15,891 nt of DNA from Bacillota bacterium (lineage in GTDB: Bacteria; Bacillota; Clostridia; Lachnospirales; Lachnospiraceae), in contig JAFADH010000081.1 in assembly GCA_023424995.1 (NCBI GenBank), positions 1-15,891 of the forward strand, read 5' to 3'. Made by a program: the position numbers and the translations under genes. How positions within the stretch are numbered: the first letter of the stretch is position 1; every line of letters starts with the position of its first letter. Shown here piece by piece: positions 7,577 through 14,184 of this stretch. Below the pieces are notes generated by a model. The model saw nothing but the letters and a program-made list of their open reading frames with translations, was not told where the DNA came from and did not search any database.

Positions 7577-9007
7577 TTATTTTTCTATACTTTCAGATGC
7601 ATTTACTCCGGCAATTCTGCCGAGGCTGAGGGACATCTGTATGGACGTACCGCTTGCCGGGTATACCTTATAGAAAAACGAACCGTTTGCCACTTCACCG
7701 GCGGCATATAGGTTGGGTATGATCTTGCCGGTATTATCAAGCACCTGGGCCTCCGTATTAATTTGGATACCCGTCATGGTTCCGATGGATGCCGCTATGA
7801 TCTTTACTCCATAATACTTCGGGGTTTCAATCCGTGTCTGGCCTGTAAGCTCCTTGCCGAATAAGGTATCCTCCGTATTATCGATCATCTGGTTATATTC
7901 CCGGACAGTTTCCAGGAATGCTTCCTCATTAATACCGCTCAGCTGCGCCAGCTCTTCCAGAGAATCGGCGGCATAAGCCTCGCCTTTTTCGACCGCCTGG
8001 TCCAGTAAAGGATTATAGGTAGTGGCATCAAATATTAAAAGCGCCCTCAGATCAGTCTGTTTTAATAATGCCTCATGGATGATGGGATAATCGGAAGCTT
8101 CGTTTACAAACCGTTTTCCTTCTTTATTAACCAGCAGGAAGGGGCTCCACATTAAGGAACTTATTTCAGATTCAAGATTTAACTCACCCTCAACTGCCTT
8201 AAAACCGATTACGCTGCCGTTACCGGCAATGCCCGCGTTAACCTTCTCTGCCATGAGCAGGCCGTCTCCCGTGTTGCCTACTGCGACATAGGTTGACTCT
8301 CCTACTGCCTCTGCCGCATACTTCTGCATTAATTCCTCATTCCGGTCAAAGCCGCCGGTTGCCAGGATAACCGCTTTCCCTTTAAATGTAAGGGTCTTAT
8401 CGTCCTTGTCAACCGCTTTCACTCCGGTTACTTCACCCTTTTTATTGGTAATCAGCTCCGTAGCCGTAGTTTCAAAAAAGAACTCAACATTTTTACCCTC
8501 TGCATATTTCTTCATAGGGGCAATAATACCATTACCGCCTCCGACTGCCATATGGGCCCTTAAGACCGGACTGGTACCTGCCGGAAAGGGATCTCCGAAC
8601 TGGACTCCGATTTCACTCGCAAGCCAGTTGATGGTATCACCGGATTTCTCGGCAACGGTTCTCAGCAAAGCTTCATCTGCCTTCCCCTCTGCCCTTTCAC
8701 TCCAGTATGCCACCAGCTCATCCACTGAATCCTGCACGCCTGCCGTTTGCTGTATATCGGAACCTGTGGCATATACAATACCTGCCGATAAGATCGTGCT
8801 TCCGCCTGCCATAGGCATTTTCTCAATTACGGCGACCTTGGCTCCCGCATCCGCAGCCTCTATGGCTGCTGCCAGGCCTGCGGCTCCCGCGCCGATCACT
8901 ACAACATCGTAATTCTTGCCGCCAGCGGCACAACCGCCAAAGGAAGCAGCGATCACCGCTGTTATCAGTAATATACTAAGATATCTTCTTTTTATGTTAC
9001 GTATCAT
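7577..9007 (-). CDS. FAD-binding lipoprotein oxidoreductase, fumarate reductase/ketosteroid dehydrogenase superfamily
   Basis: This 476-residue protein begins with a basic stretch, a hydrophobic segment and a probable lipobox ending at Cys26, so it should be anchored outside the membrane. A Rossmann FAD-binding motif GAGAAG (39-44) and an acidic strand end (IEK, 61-63) follow. The C-terminal FAD contact LYAAGEVA (433-440) is also typical of the FAD_binding_2 family. By hand alignment the Shewanella fumarate reductase residues E378, R381, R402, H504 and R544 are not conserved (S283, M286, Y307, G409 and the Y449-G453 region). Instead NEASDY (302-307) and YPASGTSI (449-456) resemble the Tyr motifs of 3-ketosteroid dehydrogenases. 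It has no FMN domain of its own; the FMN lipoprotein 17 bases upstream probably supplies electrons. The GGAGGGG site 5 bases before the ATG supports the start. Substrate unknown; an enone or related C=C bond is a guess. Confidence 0.88.
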   Translation of the reverse strand: MIRNIKRRYLSILLITAVIAASFGGCAAGGKNYDVVVIGAGAAGLAAAIEAADAGAKVAVIEKMPMAGGSTILSAGIVYATGSDIQQTAGVQDSVDELVAYWSERAEGKADEALLRTVAEKSGDTINWLASEIGVQFGDPFPAGTSPVLRAHMAVGGGNGIIAPMKKYAEGKNVEFFFETTATELITNKKGEVTGVKAVDKDDKTLTFKGKAVILATGGFDRNEELMQKYAAEAVGESTYVAVGNTGDGLLMAEKVNAGIAGNGSVIGFKAVEGELNLESEISSLMWSPFLLVNKEGKRFVNEASDYPIIHEALLKQTDLRALLIFDATTYNPLLDQAVEKGEAYAADSLEELAQLSGINEEAFLETVREYNQMIDNTEDTLFGKELTGQTRIETPKYYGVKIIAASIGTMTGIQINTEAQVLDNTGKIIPNLYAAGEVANGSFFYKVYPASGTSIQMSLSLGRIAGVNASESIEK

Positions 9008-9024
9008 AATATCCCCTCCGCTTT

Positions 9025-9375
9025 CTATTTCTCCGCCTTGCCAAGTGCATCCTCTACAGCGGCAATGATCGTCTTGGAGCTTTCCGTGGCGCCGCTCACC
9101 GTATCCACTTCAGTACTCTGCTTGTCAATGATATCCTCCGGAACTCTTTCCAGGGCCACATCCGAGACACCCTCGGTTTCTGCCTGGGATACGATATCTA
9201 TCTTTGAGATCTTTCCATCCTCAATGGTAACATTTACCCCCAGCTCTCCATGCATGCCTTCCGCAGTTCCCTCATACTCGCCGTCATTCCATTTGCTCTC
9301 GCTCTTGCCGCAGCCGGTAAACATAAAAACACAGGCCAATAGAACAAATGTAATAAGTAAAAATCTTTTTTTCAT
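9025..9375 (-). CDS. FMN-binding lipoprotein (covalent flavin carrier)
   Basis: This is a 116-residue exported protein with a signal peptide and lipobox FTGC (Cys22), followed by one FMN_bind domain (PF04205-like) at about 30-115. DTVSGATESS (91-100) contains the SGAT flavinylation motif; Thr97 would receive FMN from an ApbE-type transferase, which is not in this window. Such small domains relay electrons between a membrane quinol oxidase and extracellular reductases. The FAD-binding lipoprotein follows after 17 bases on the same strand, so the two halves often fused in other bacteria are separate here. I chose the ATG at 9375 because it opens the signal peptide. The ribosome site is not ideal: AAAGGA sits almost on the ATG and AAGGGAAG lies about 15 bases upstream. 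The frame is open to 9447. Confidence 0.9.
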   Translation of the reverse strand: MKKRFLLITFVLLACVFMFTGCGKSESKWNDGEYEGTAEGMHGELGVNVTIEDGKISKIDIVSQAETEGVSDVALERVPEDIIDKQSTEVDTVSGATESSKTIIAAVEDALGKAEK

Positions 9376-9429
9376 ATCCTTTATTCTGCTTCCCTTCTTT
9401 TTTGTTAAAACTTTAACACATTTGAATGC

Positions 9430-9476
9430 AACTTCGACGTCGGTCAATATTAACTATATTATATTTAAATATAATA
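9430..9476. promoter_or_regulatory. Second GGTCAAT half-site and AT-rich 20-bp palindrome in the leader
   Basis: GGTCAAT recurs at 9442-9448; the flanking 12 bases match the main operator at only six positions, so this would be a degenerate site. Next to it, 9457-9476 is a perfect uninterrupted 20-bp palindrome made only of A and T, with the half-sequence TATTATATTT. On the minus strand it contains TATAAT (9463-9458), so a secondary start near 9451 is possible, though no good -35 is visible. Confidence 0.3.
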
Positions 9477-9517
9477 CTTCATAAGCTCTTATTCTTTATA
9501 TTTTCATTATCTGCTTT

Positions 9518-9539
9518 TTCATTGACCACGGTCAATGAA
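9518..9539. promoter_or_regulatory. 22-bp palindrome on the start point (candidate TetR operator)
   Basis: A perfect 10-bp inverted repeat, TTCATTGACC (9518-9527) and GGTCAATGAA (9530-9539), has a 2-base centre. It begins one base past the -10 and covers the predicted transcription start, the classic position for repression. The size and symmetry fit a TetR dimer site, and a TetR gene lies directly upstream. Confidence 0.7.
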
Positions 9540-9540
9540 T

Positions 9541-9569
9541 ATTCTACGTCCTTGTTAATATTTTGTCAA
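9541..9569 (-). promoter_or_regulatory. Near-consensus promoter of the flavin reductase operon
   Basis: On the minus strand TTGACA (9569-9564) is followed after exactly 17 bases by TAGAAT (9546-9541). The -35 is perfect and the -10 matches five of six. The predicted start is near 9534, about 160 bases before the FMN-lipoprotein ATG. It gives the reductase pair its own promoter, separate from the upstream TetR gene. Confidence 0.7.
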
Positions 9570-9606
9570 CAAAATTCGATAAATTTTTCTCAGTTTTTAT
9601 TTTCAA

Positions 9607-10203
9607 TTATGCCTTACGCAGCATATCCAAAAAAAATGCGGCAGCTTCTTCTCCTTCTGCAACAATAGAGAGTTCTCCGTCACTAACGCACCAGTCCATC
9701 ATAATACCAAAGAGATATCCTCTTAGATATTTATAGATTGTTACCGTCGATATATCCGTTCTGAATTCTCCTCTTTCTTTTCCTCTGTCAATGATTTTAT
9801 TCACCGCTTCCTCATGAAGATCGGCCTTTACCGATTCATTATTGAATTTTTCATGTATGATTATGGAGAGAAATACCCTTGTAAAACCTACTCCCTGATT
9901 TTCAATTACATTCATATACAAAGCAATGTATTCCTTAAATTGTTCTGTGGCAGTTAATGCATCATCCCATGTCTTTTCATGGAACATATTATGATTGATG
10001 TCCGACAGTATTTTACTGACAATATCCTTTTTTGAGTCAAAATACGTATAAAAGGTCCCTTTTGCCACATGACATTTGGAGCAGATCTCACTGACCGTAA
10101 CATTATCATAGCCCTTGCTGATAATCAGCTGTATTGAAGTTTCAAGAAGCTTCTTCTGAGTCTCCATGGCCTGAAGCACTCTTTTATTTAATATCTCTTC
10201 CAT
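9607..10203 (-). CDS. TetR/AcrR-family regulator of the flavin reductase pair
   Basis: A 198-residue one-component repressor-type protein. The N-terminal TetR DNA-binding domain covers about residues 15-62, with the helix-turn-helix near 34-58 (VTVSEICSKCHVAKGTFYTYF). The remaining helical part, about 75-198, would form the dimer and the inducer pocket; I do not recognise its subfamily. The ATG at 10203 has an AAGGTGG site 7 bases upstream. It is on the same strand as the flavin reductase genes and 231 bases before them. The gap contains their promoter and a perfect 22-bp palindrome, so it most likely represses that operon until a ligand is bound. Two cysteines in the recognition region (Cys41, Cys44) could be redox-sensitive, but this is speculative. 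Confidence 0.92.
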   Translation of the reverse strand: MEEILNKRVLQAMETQKKLLETSIQLIISKGYDNVTVSEICSKCHVAKGTFYTYFDSKKDIVSKILSDINHNMFHEKTWDDALTATEQFKEYIALYMNVIENQGVGFTRVFLSIIIHEKFNNESVKADLHEEAVNKIIDRGKERGEFRTDISTVTIYKYLRGYLFGIMMDWCVSDGELSIVAEGEEAAAFFLDMLRKA

Positions 10204-10266
10204 TCCCTGACCACCTTAATCATAATATTTACCGGAAGCACCGCCTGCCGGAATACCTCCGACTCT

Positions 10267-10275
10267 ATTGTACCA
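10267..10275 (-). promoter_or_regulatory. Possible extended -10 promoter of the tetR-like gene
   Basis: On the minus strand TGGTACAAT (10275-10267) fits an extended -10 element with a five-of-six hexamer. No good -35 is seen at 17 bases. The start would be near 10260 with a leader of about 57 bases. Confidence 0.35.
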
Positions 10276-10466
10276 TATGCCGGAGAATAAGGCACCCCCA
10301 AACACAAAGGCGGTTCCGTATCATAACGGCTGCCGGTTCTTCAGGCTGCAGTCATTATCCGGCTTTTTACGAAGTCTTTGACTATAAATATCTACAGTAT
10401 ACGTACCTCCGGTATATACCGCCATATTCCATCGCAGCTGTTAAAACAATACTGAATTTTACAGAC

Positions 10467-10622
10467 AAGAAGGGATTGTCGCAAAATAAAGATTTGATAG
10501 TAATTTACACAAAAATAGTATTTATACTATAAAAAGAGCTTTGAAAGGGATTTATAATACCACTCAAAGCTCATTTTTGTACATTGCTTTACAACAAGAC
10601 TATTTTGCGACAACCTCTTCTT
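10467..10622. mobile_element. MITE-like non-coding element with 22-bp terminal inverted repeats
   Basis: The ends, 10467-10488 and 10601-10622, are inverted repeats that match at 20 of 22 positions and share TTGTCGCAAAATA. The 112 bases between them hold no gene but two further inverted repeats: ATAGTAT/ATACTAT (10515-10530) and GAGCTTTGA/TCAAAGCTC (10536-10572). Long matching ends around a short non-coding, self-complementary core are the form of a miniature inverted-repeat transposable element. The end sequence reminds me of IS1182-type ends, but I cannot confirm this. No clear target duplication is visible. The rest of the 450-base gap (10204-10466) holds only the possible tetR promoter. 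Confidence 0.6.
10531..10577. terminator. Terminator-like hairpin inside the MITE-like element
   Basis: A 9-bp stem (10536-10544 with 10564-10572) has a 19-base loop, with AAAAA on the left and ATTTTT on the right. This gives a run of U after the stem on either strand. It lies about 80 bases past the radical SAM stop on the minus strand and may end that transcript. Confidence 0.55.
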
Positions 10623-10653
10623 ATTTTCAATCTGGTATATATCCGGAACACTT

Positions 10654-12192
10654 TCACTCGCCGTCTATCAGCTCCTCTATTAATGTATCGGTTGCCTCAT
10701 AGCAGCACTCCGGAATATCAATTTTCTCTGATCTGACCATATTATCTGAACTGCTTTCTTCTACTATTTCCATATCCTGGGTCCCGATAGAATCCTCTTC
10801 GTCAATCTCCGGCTCATCTTTTCTTATAACCTCGATACAGGAGGAGCATTGGCTGCAGGGATGTGTCTCCGCCCAGATCCGGCCGGAGGTTTTCGCCCAC
10901 TGTTCTGCCGTGTTAATACATTTGCCGCTAAGGTCATGCACATCCTCCGGCTGGATGAAGTCCGTGGATTTTGCTTTCGAGGCTTCCACCATCTGGACAA
11001 GCCGCTCCGGGTTATCTAACAGCGGACATGGACGCAGATGATTGTTATTAAAGGGCTGGTTCCTGCGGTATTGCATGAATAACGGGGATTGCAGCGCTTC
11101 CAGCAGGGTTTTCTCATGGATGTTGGAGTCCGAATAGTGAATGAAGGCACAGGGCTCTATCTCACCGCTGGCATTGATATGAAGATATCTCCTGCCGCCC
11201 GCCACGCATCCGCCCGCATACTCTCCGTCATTCCAAAAGTCGATGGTGAATATGGGCTTCGTATTACGGAACTTGCGCAATTGCCGGTACATATATTCAC
11301 GCTGATCCGCCGTGACCATAAGCTCGGGCACAGCGCTGGCGCCAACCGGCATATAAGTAAAAAACCATGCGAATTTTGCGCCCTTCTCAATTAAGTAATC
11401 AATAAATGTTTCACTGCCGATAACCTCTGCATTCTCTCTGGTATAGCAGCAGGAGGCTCCGAAGGCCAGTTTCTTATTCCTTAATATCTCCATGGCACGG
11501 GTAACCGCTGCGTAGGTTCCCGCACCGCGTCTTGCATCCGTCTCTTCCTTAAAGCCTTCTATACTGATGCCCGGTATGAAATTCTTCACCCGCAGCATCT
11601 CGTCGGCGAATTTCTCATCGATTAAGGTACCGTTGGTATAAGCCGTAAAGATACAGTCCGGATGCTTTTCACACAGCTTTATGATATCCTTTTTGCGGAT
11701 CAGGGGCTCGCCTCCGGAATACGCATATACATGAACACCCAGCTTCTTTCCCTGCTCTATGATGTTATTTAAGGTTTCATAATTCATGGACATTTTTGTG
11801 CCGTATTCCGCAGCCCAGCAGCCCGCACATTTCAGATTACATGCCGAGGTCGGATCCATAAGGATTGCCCAAGGTATGTTGCAGTCATATTTCCGGGCAA
11901 GCTTATTATGCTTTTTGCCGGCAAATACCGTAGCATTAAAGATGAAGTTCCGGAAGAAGACCTTTCTTACTCCCGGATCAATATCCTCCCACATGCTGAG
12001 TATCAGCTTGTGCCAATTATTATCTTTATTTTCAACTGCTGCCCGAAAAGCATCACGCTGTGGTTTTATATTGTCCTTCCAATCAAGTTTATCCACTGCA
12101 TGCAGCATTTTCAGGCTATGTCCCTCCGGATCCGAATTTAGATAACGATAAGCCAGATTTACAGCGGCTGAACCAATTTTTTCTTTGATCAT
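10654..12192 (-). CDS. Radical SAM protein with SPASM-like C-terminal cysteine clusters
   Basis: This is a 512-residue cytoplasmic enzyme. The radical SAM cluster motif CxxxCxxC is at Cys118, Cys122 and Cys125, and the SAM-binding SGGEP at 159-163. A SPASM-like region follows, with GGC (Cys329), a tyrosine-rich strand and EPC (Cys348), then RPC (Cys389) and Cys425. A tight extra cluster HPCSQCSSC (446-452) and a Cys-Cys pair (496-497) come after. These suggest one or two auxiliary iron-sulfur clusters. The acidic tail, about 458-483, is low-complexity. I associate close relatives with Lachnospiraceae, but the reaction is not known to me. I chose the ATG at 12192, with GGTGA 5 bases upstream; ATGs at 12204 and 12213 have poorer sites. 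A TetR gene precedes it, and a palindrome lies just upstream of the start. Confidence 0.88.
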   Translation of the reverse strand: MIKEKIGSAAVNLAYRYLNSDPEGHSLKMLHAVDKLDWKDNIKPQRDAFRAAVENKDNNWHKLILSMWEDIDPGVRKVFFRNFIFNATVFAGKKHNKLARKYDCNIPWAILMDPTSACNLKCAGCWAAEYGTKMSMNYETLNNIIEQGKKLGVHVYAYSGGEPLIRKKDIIKLCEKHPDCIFTAYTNGTLIDEKFADEMLRVKNFIPGISIEGFKEETDARRGAGTYAAVTRAMEILRNKKLAFGASCCYTRENAEVIGSETFIDYLIEKGAKFAWFFTYMPVGASAVPELMVTADQREYMYRQLRKFRNTKPIFTIDFWNDGEYAGGCVAGGRRYLHINASGEIEPCAFIHYSDSNIHEKTLLEALQSPLFMQYRRNQPFNNNHLRPCPLLDNPERLVQMVEASKAKSTDFIQPEDVHDLSGKCINTAEQWAKTSGRIWAETHPCSQCSSCIEVIRKDEPEIDEEDSIGTQDMEIVEESSSDNMVRSEKIDIPECCYEATDTLIEELIDGE

Positions 12193-12233
12193 ACTTATCA
12201 CCATTCCCTTCATTAAATCGAATAACTCCGGAC

Positions 12234-12252
12234 ACTGTCTTTAAAAGGCAGT
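12234..12252. promoter_or_regulatory. 19-bp near-palindrome upstream of the radical SAM gene (candidate operator)
   Basis: ACTGTCTTT (12234-12242) and AAAGGCAGT (12244-12252) are inverted with a 1-base centre and one mismatch. It lies about 41 bases before the chosen ATG. Size and form fit a TetR-family site, and a TetR gene is directly upstream. No convincing -35/-10 pair was found between 12253 and 12390. Confidence 0.35.
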
Positions 12253-12393
12253 ACAACACCACACGGCAAGCACACCGGGATGCCTTTACAAATAAACAGA
12301 CAAACTCTGCACAATGTATTTTTTATTATCCAACCCCTCAGAACAGTTTTATCTAGTATATAATTTATCTGAAAAACCTGTTTTGGCAATCAG

Positions 12394-12440
12394 ACAGAAA
12401 GAAGCAGATGTATAATTTGCTTACATCTGCTTCTTTCTGT
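12394..12440. terminator. Long perfect hairpin after the second tetR-like gene
   Basis: ACAGAAAGAAGCAGATGTA (12394-12412) pairs perfectly with 12422-12440 across a 9-base loop. It begins 11 bases past the TetR stop on the minus strand, so it probably ends that transcript. A clean U-run is missing, so it could instead be an RNA-processing or stabilising stem. Confidence 0.5.
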
Positions 12441-12451
12441 AATATTATATT

Positions 12452-13042
12452 TCATTCAATTTCAGCATTATTTTCTTTGTTAATCCTTATTTCCTGCTTT
12501 TCCAAAGCCCGAAGCAGTCTTCCGTCAAATAAGCCCGTCAGCTTTATGATATACTCCGACGGATCCTCCTTCATCCCATTGTGCGCCCACCGCTGCGTAA
12601 GGCTGACGAATATCACGGCGATCACATCCGCGATAAATGCCAGGCTTTCCTCATCCAGATCGGTATTGCCGATATTCCCGATTACAGTTCTTGTAATATC
12701 CCGGGTATAATCATGCAGGTATTCCTGGAAAGAGTTCTGTCCTGTCGTATTAAGCGCATTCAGGTAAAAAATCTTATTCAGCCTCATATAATTGCATAAG
12801 GCCTGCAAGCCTTCCTTCCATTGCCCCATATCCTTATTATTGTACATGAACGGCGCAGTCTCGGTCACATAGATCCAGTTCATAAGATCATATTTATCCT
12901 TAAAATGGTAATAGAAGGTCTGTCTGGTCAAACCGCAATGCTCTGATATATCGCTTACGCTGATCCTGGCAAAGTTCTTTCTTACCATTAAATCCTTCAG
13001 TGATTGTGCAAGTGCCAGCTTTGTCAAATTGGCATCAGACAT
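12452..13042 (-). CDS. TetR/AcrR-family regulator, DhaS-like
   Basis: A 196-residue regulator. The TetR DNA-binding domain covers about residues 8-55, with the helix-turn-helix near 26-47 (ARISVSDISEHCGLTRQTFYYHF). The linker KDKYDLMNWIY and the C-terminal domain resemble the DhaS-type group (TIGR02531-like), which includes many regulators unrelated to dihydroxyacetone. The ATG at 13042 has a GGGGTGG site 7 bases upstream. The next gene on the same strand, 260 bases away, is the radical SAM protein, and a 19-bp near-palindrome lies in the gap. I infer that it controls the radical SAM gene, itself or both. The ligand is unknown. It is not close in sequence to the other TetR protein in this window. 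Confidence 0.9.
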   Translation of the reverse strand: MSDANLTKLALAQSLKDLMVRKNFARISVSDISEHCGLTRQTFYYHFKDKYDLMNWIYVTETAPFMYNNKDMGQWKEGLQALCNYMRLNKIFYLNALNTTGQNSFQEYLHDYTRDITRTVIGNIGNTDLDEESLAFIADVIAVIFVSLTQRWAHNGMKEDPSEYIIKLTGLFDGRLLRALEKQEIRINKENNAEIE

Positions 13043-13118
13043 ACTTAAGCCACCCCATGCCCGGTATTGCTATACTTTAATAATCTATGACGGCGGGTGA
13101 TTTCTCATTCCAGCAAGA

Positions 13119-14015
13119 CTATAACTTATCATTTATTTCATTATTATTCTTTTGGTTTTTATAGTAATACATCTTCTGGTCCGCCGCCCGGATCAGCTCC
13201 TCCGCCGTCATGGCAGTATTCAGCATTGTCTCTATCCCATAGGATATAGACAGGAAAGCATCATCTATCTGGTAATCCGCCGGAATCCTGGTTATCTCCG
13301 AGCGGATGCGCTTAACGATCGCATGTGCCTGCTGCTCATCCGTATGATTTAAGCATATGAGGAACTCATCTCCTCCGTATCTTGCCGCCCAGTCATAATC
13401 GGACCGTATATTCCTGCCGATCACTTCACTTACGGCCTTAATCGCATTATCACCCGCATTATGGCCGTAGGCATCATTGATGACCTTAAAATTATTCAAA
13501 TCTATAAAACACACGGACAGAGGAGAATACTTCATCATCGCATTGACCACATCGGCCGAAAGGCGTTCATCGACAAAACGCCGGTTATACAGATTCGTTA
13601 ACGGATCCCGGATTATGATATTATTCATCTTATTCACATAATGGCGGAATAACTCTCCTTCACTATACACCCCTGCACCGATAAGCATATTATCCGTAAC
13701 ATCCTTCAGCAGCTCCAGAACCACCGGACCCTTGTCGTTAACAATAGGAATTGCTGTCACGATAAATACCAGCTCCTGCTTTTTCTCCAGCTTGATAAAG
13801 CTGTTGTTCTCATGATAGGCACGTATGGAAATGCAATTATCGCAGATTTTTCCGTTCTCCCAGTATTTATAGCATATCTCCCGGATATCCTCAAAAGCTC
13901 CTCCCCGATAATCCAAAATCTTTTTTTGTACCGGATCCACCAGACGCACTGAGTCATACATCTTCTGAAAGAATTCCAATTGTTCTTTCAGTTCATCTAA
14001 AGATATCTTATTCAT
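13119..14015 (-). CDS. Diguanylate cyclase: cysteine-bearing PAS-like sensor plus GGDEF domain
   Basis: This 298-residue protein makes the second messenger cyclic di-GMP from two GTP. The N-terminal part, about 1-115, looks like a PAS-like sensory domain with a cysteine motif C-x9-C-x2-C (Cys48, Cys58, Cys61), which could hold a metal, heme or iron-sulfur cofactor. The GGDEF domain covers about 130-290: DPLTNLYNRR (137-146), the metal-binding Asp at 172 in FIDLNNFK and an intact GGDEF (214-218). The inhibitory I-site that would read RxxD is SDYD (205-208), so product inhibition there is probably lost. I chose the ATG at 14015, with GGAG 7 bases upstream; the open frame to 14216 crosses its own promoter. 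No membrane segment is seen, so it is cytoplasmic. Confidence 0.93.
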   Translation of the reverse strand: MNKISLDELKEQLEFFQKMYDSVRLVDPVQKKILDYRGGAFEDIREICYKYWENGKICDNCISIRAYHENNSFIKLEKKQELVFIVTAIPIVNDKGPVVLELLKDVTDNMLIGAGVYSEGELFRHYVNKMNNIIIRDPLTNLYNRRFVDERLSADVVNAMMKYSPLSVCFIDLNNFKVINDAYGHNAGDNAIKAVSEVIGRNIRSDYDWAARYGGDEFLICLNHTDEQQAHAIVKRIRSEITRIPADYQIDDAFLSISYGIETMLNTAMTAEELIRAADQKMYYYKNQKNNNEINDKL

Positions 14016-14057
14016 CCGTTTACTCCGTTCTTGTATTATATTCCTTTTTAATTCTAA

Positions 14058-14086
14058 ATTATACCATTCAGTTTGACAATTTACAA
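14058..14086 (-). promoter_or_regulatory. Promoter of the GGDEF gene
   Basis: On the minus strand TTGTAA (14086-14081) and a perfect TATAAT (14063-14058) are 17 bases apart, with an extended TGG just before the -10. The start would be near 14051, about 36 bases before the ATG. Confidence 0.7.
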
Positions 14087-14121
14087 CAGAATGTGACTGA
14101 TTTGGTTGCTTAAGGCTGCTT

Positions 14122-14147
14122 GACCGAATTATAAATCCGGTCTTTTT
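14122..14147 (+). terminator. Orphan terminator-like hairpin on the plus strand
   Basis: GACCG (14122-14126) pairs with CGGTC (14038-proximal partner at 14138-14142), with three further pairs inside past one mismatch and a 3-base loop, then TTTTT on the plus strand. No plus-strand gene precedes it. It lies upstream of the GGDEF promoter and may be chance or the end of a short unannotated RNA. Confidence 0.25.
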
Positions 14148-14184
14148 CTTGAATAAACGTATCAGTATCCGGATGATTTCATAT

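Noticed and set aside
8406..8912. 168-codon open frame on the plus strand
   Set aside because: It is wholly antisense to the well-supported FAD lipoprotein and has the composition of a shadow frame without a ribosome site.
7577..9007. Classical fumarate or urocanate reductase
   Set aside because: The fold and family are right, but the expected proton-shuttle and carboxylate-binding residues are absent in my hand alignment, so I did not give a specific name or gene symbol.
10321..10425. 34-codon minus-strand frame in the gap after the MITE-like element
   Set aside because: No clear ribosome site and nothing recognisable in the peptide. It is too short to support from sequence alone.
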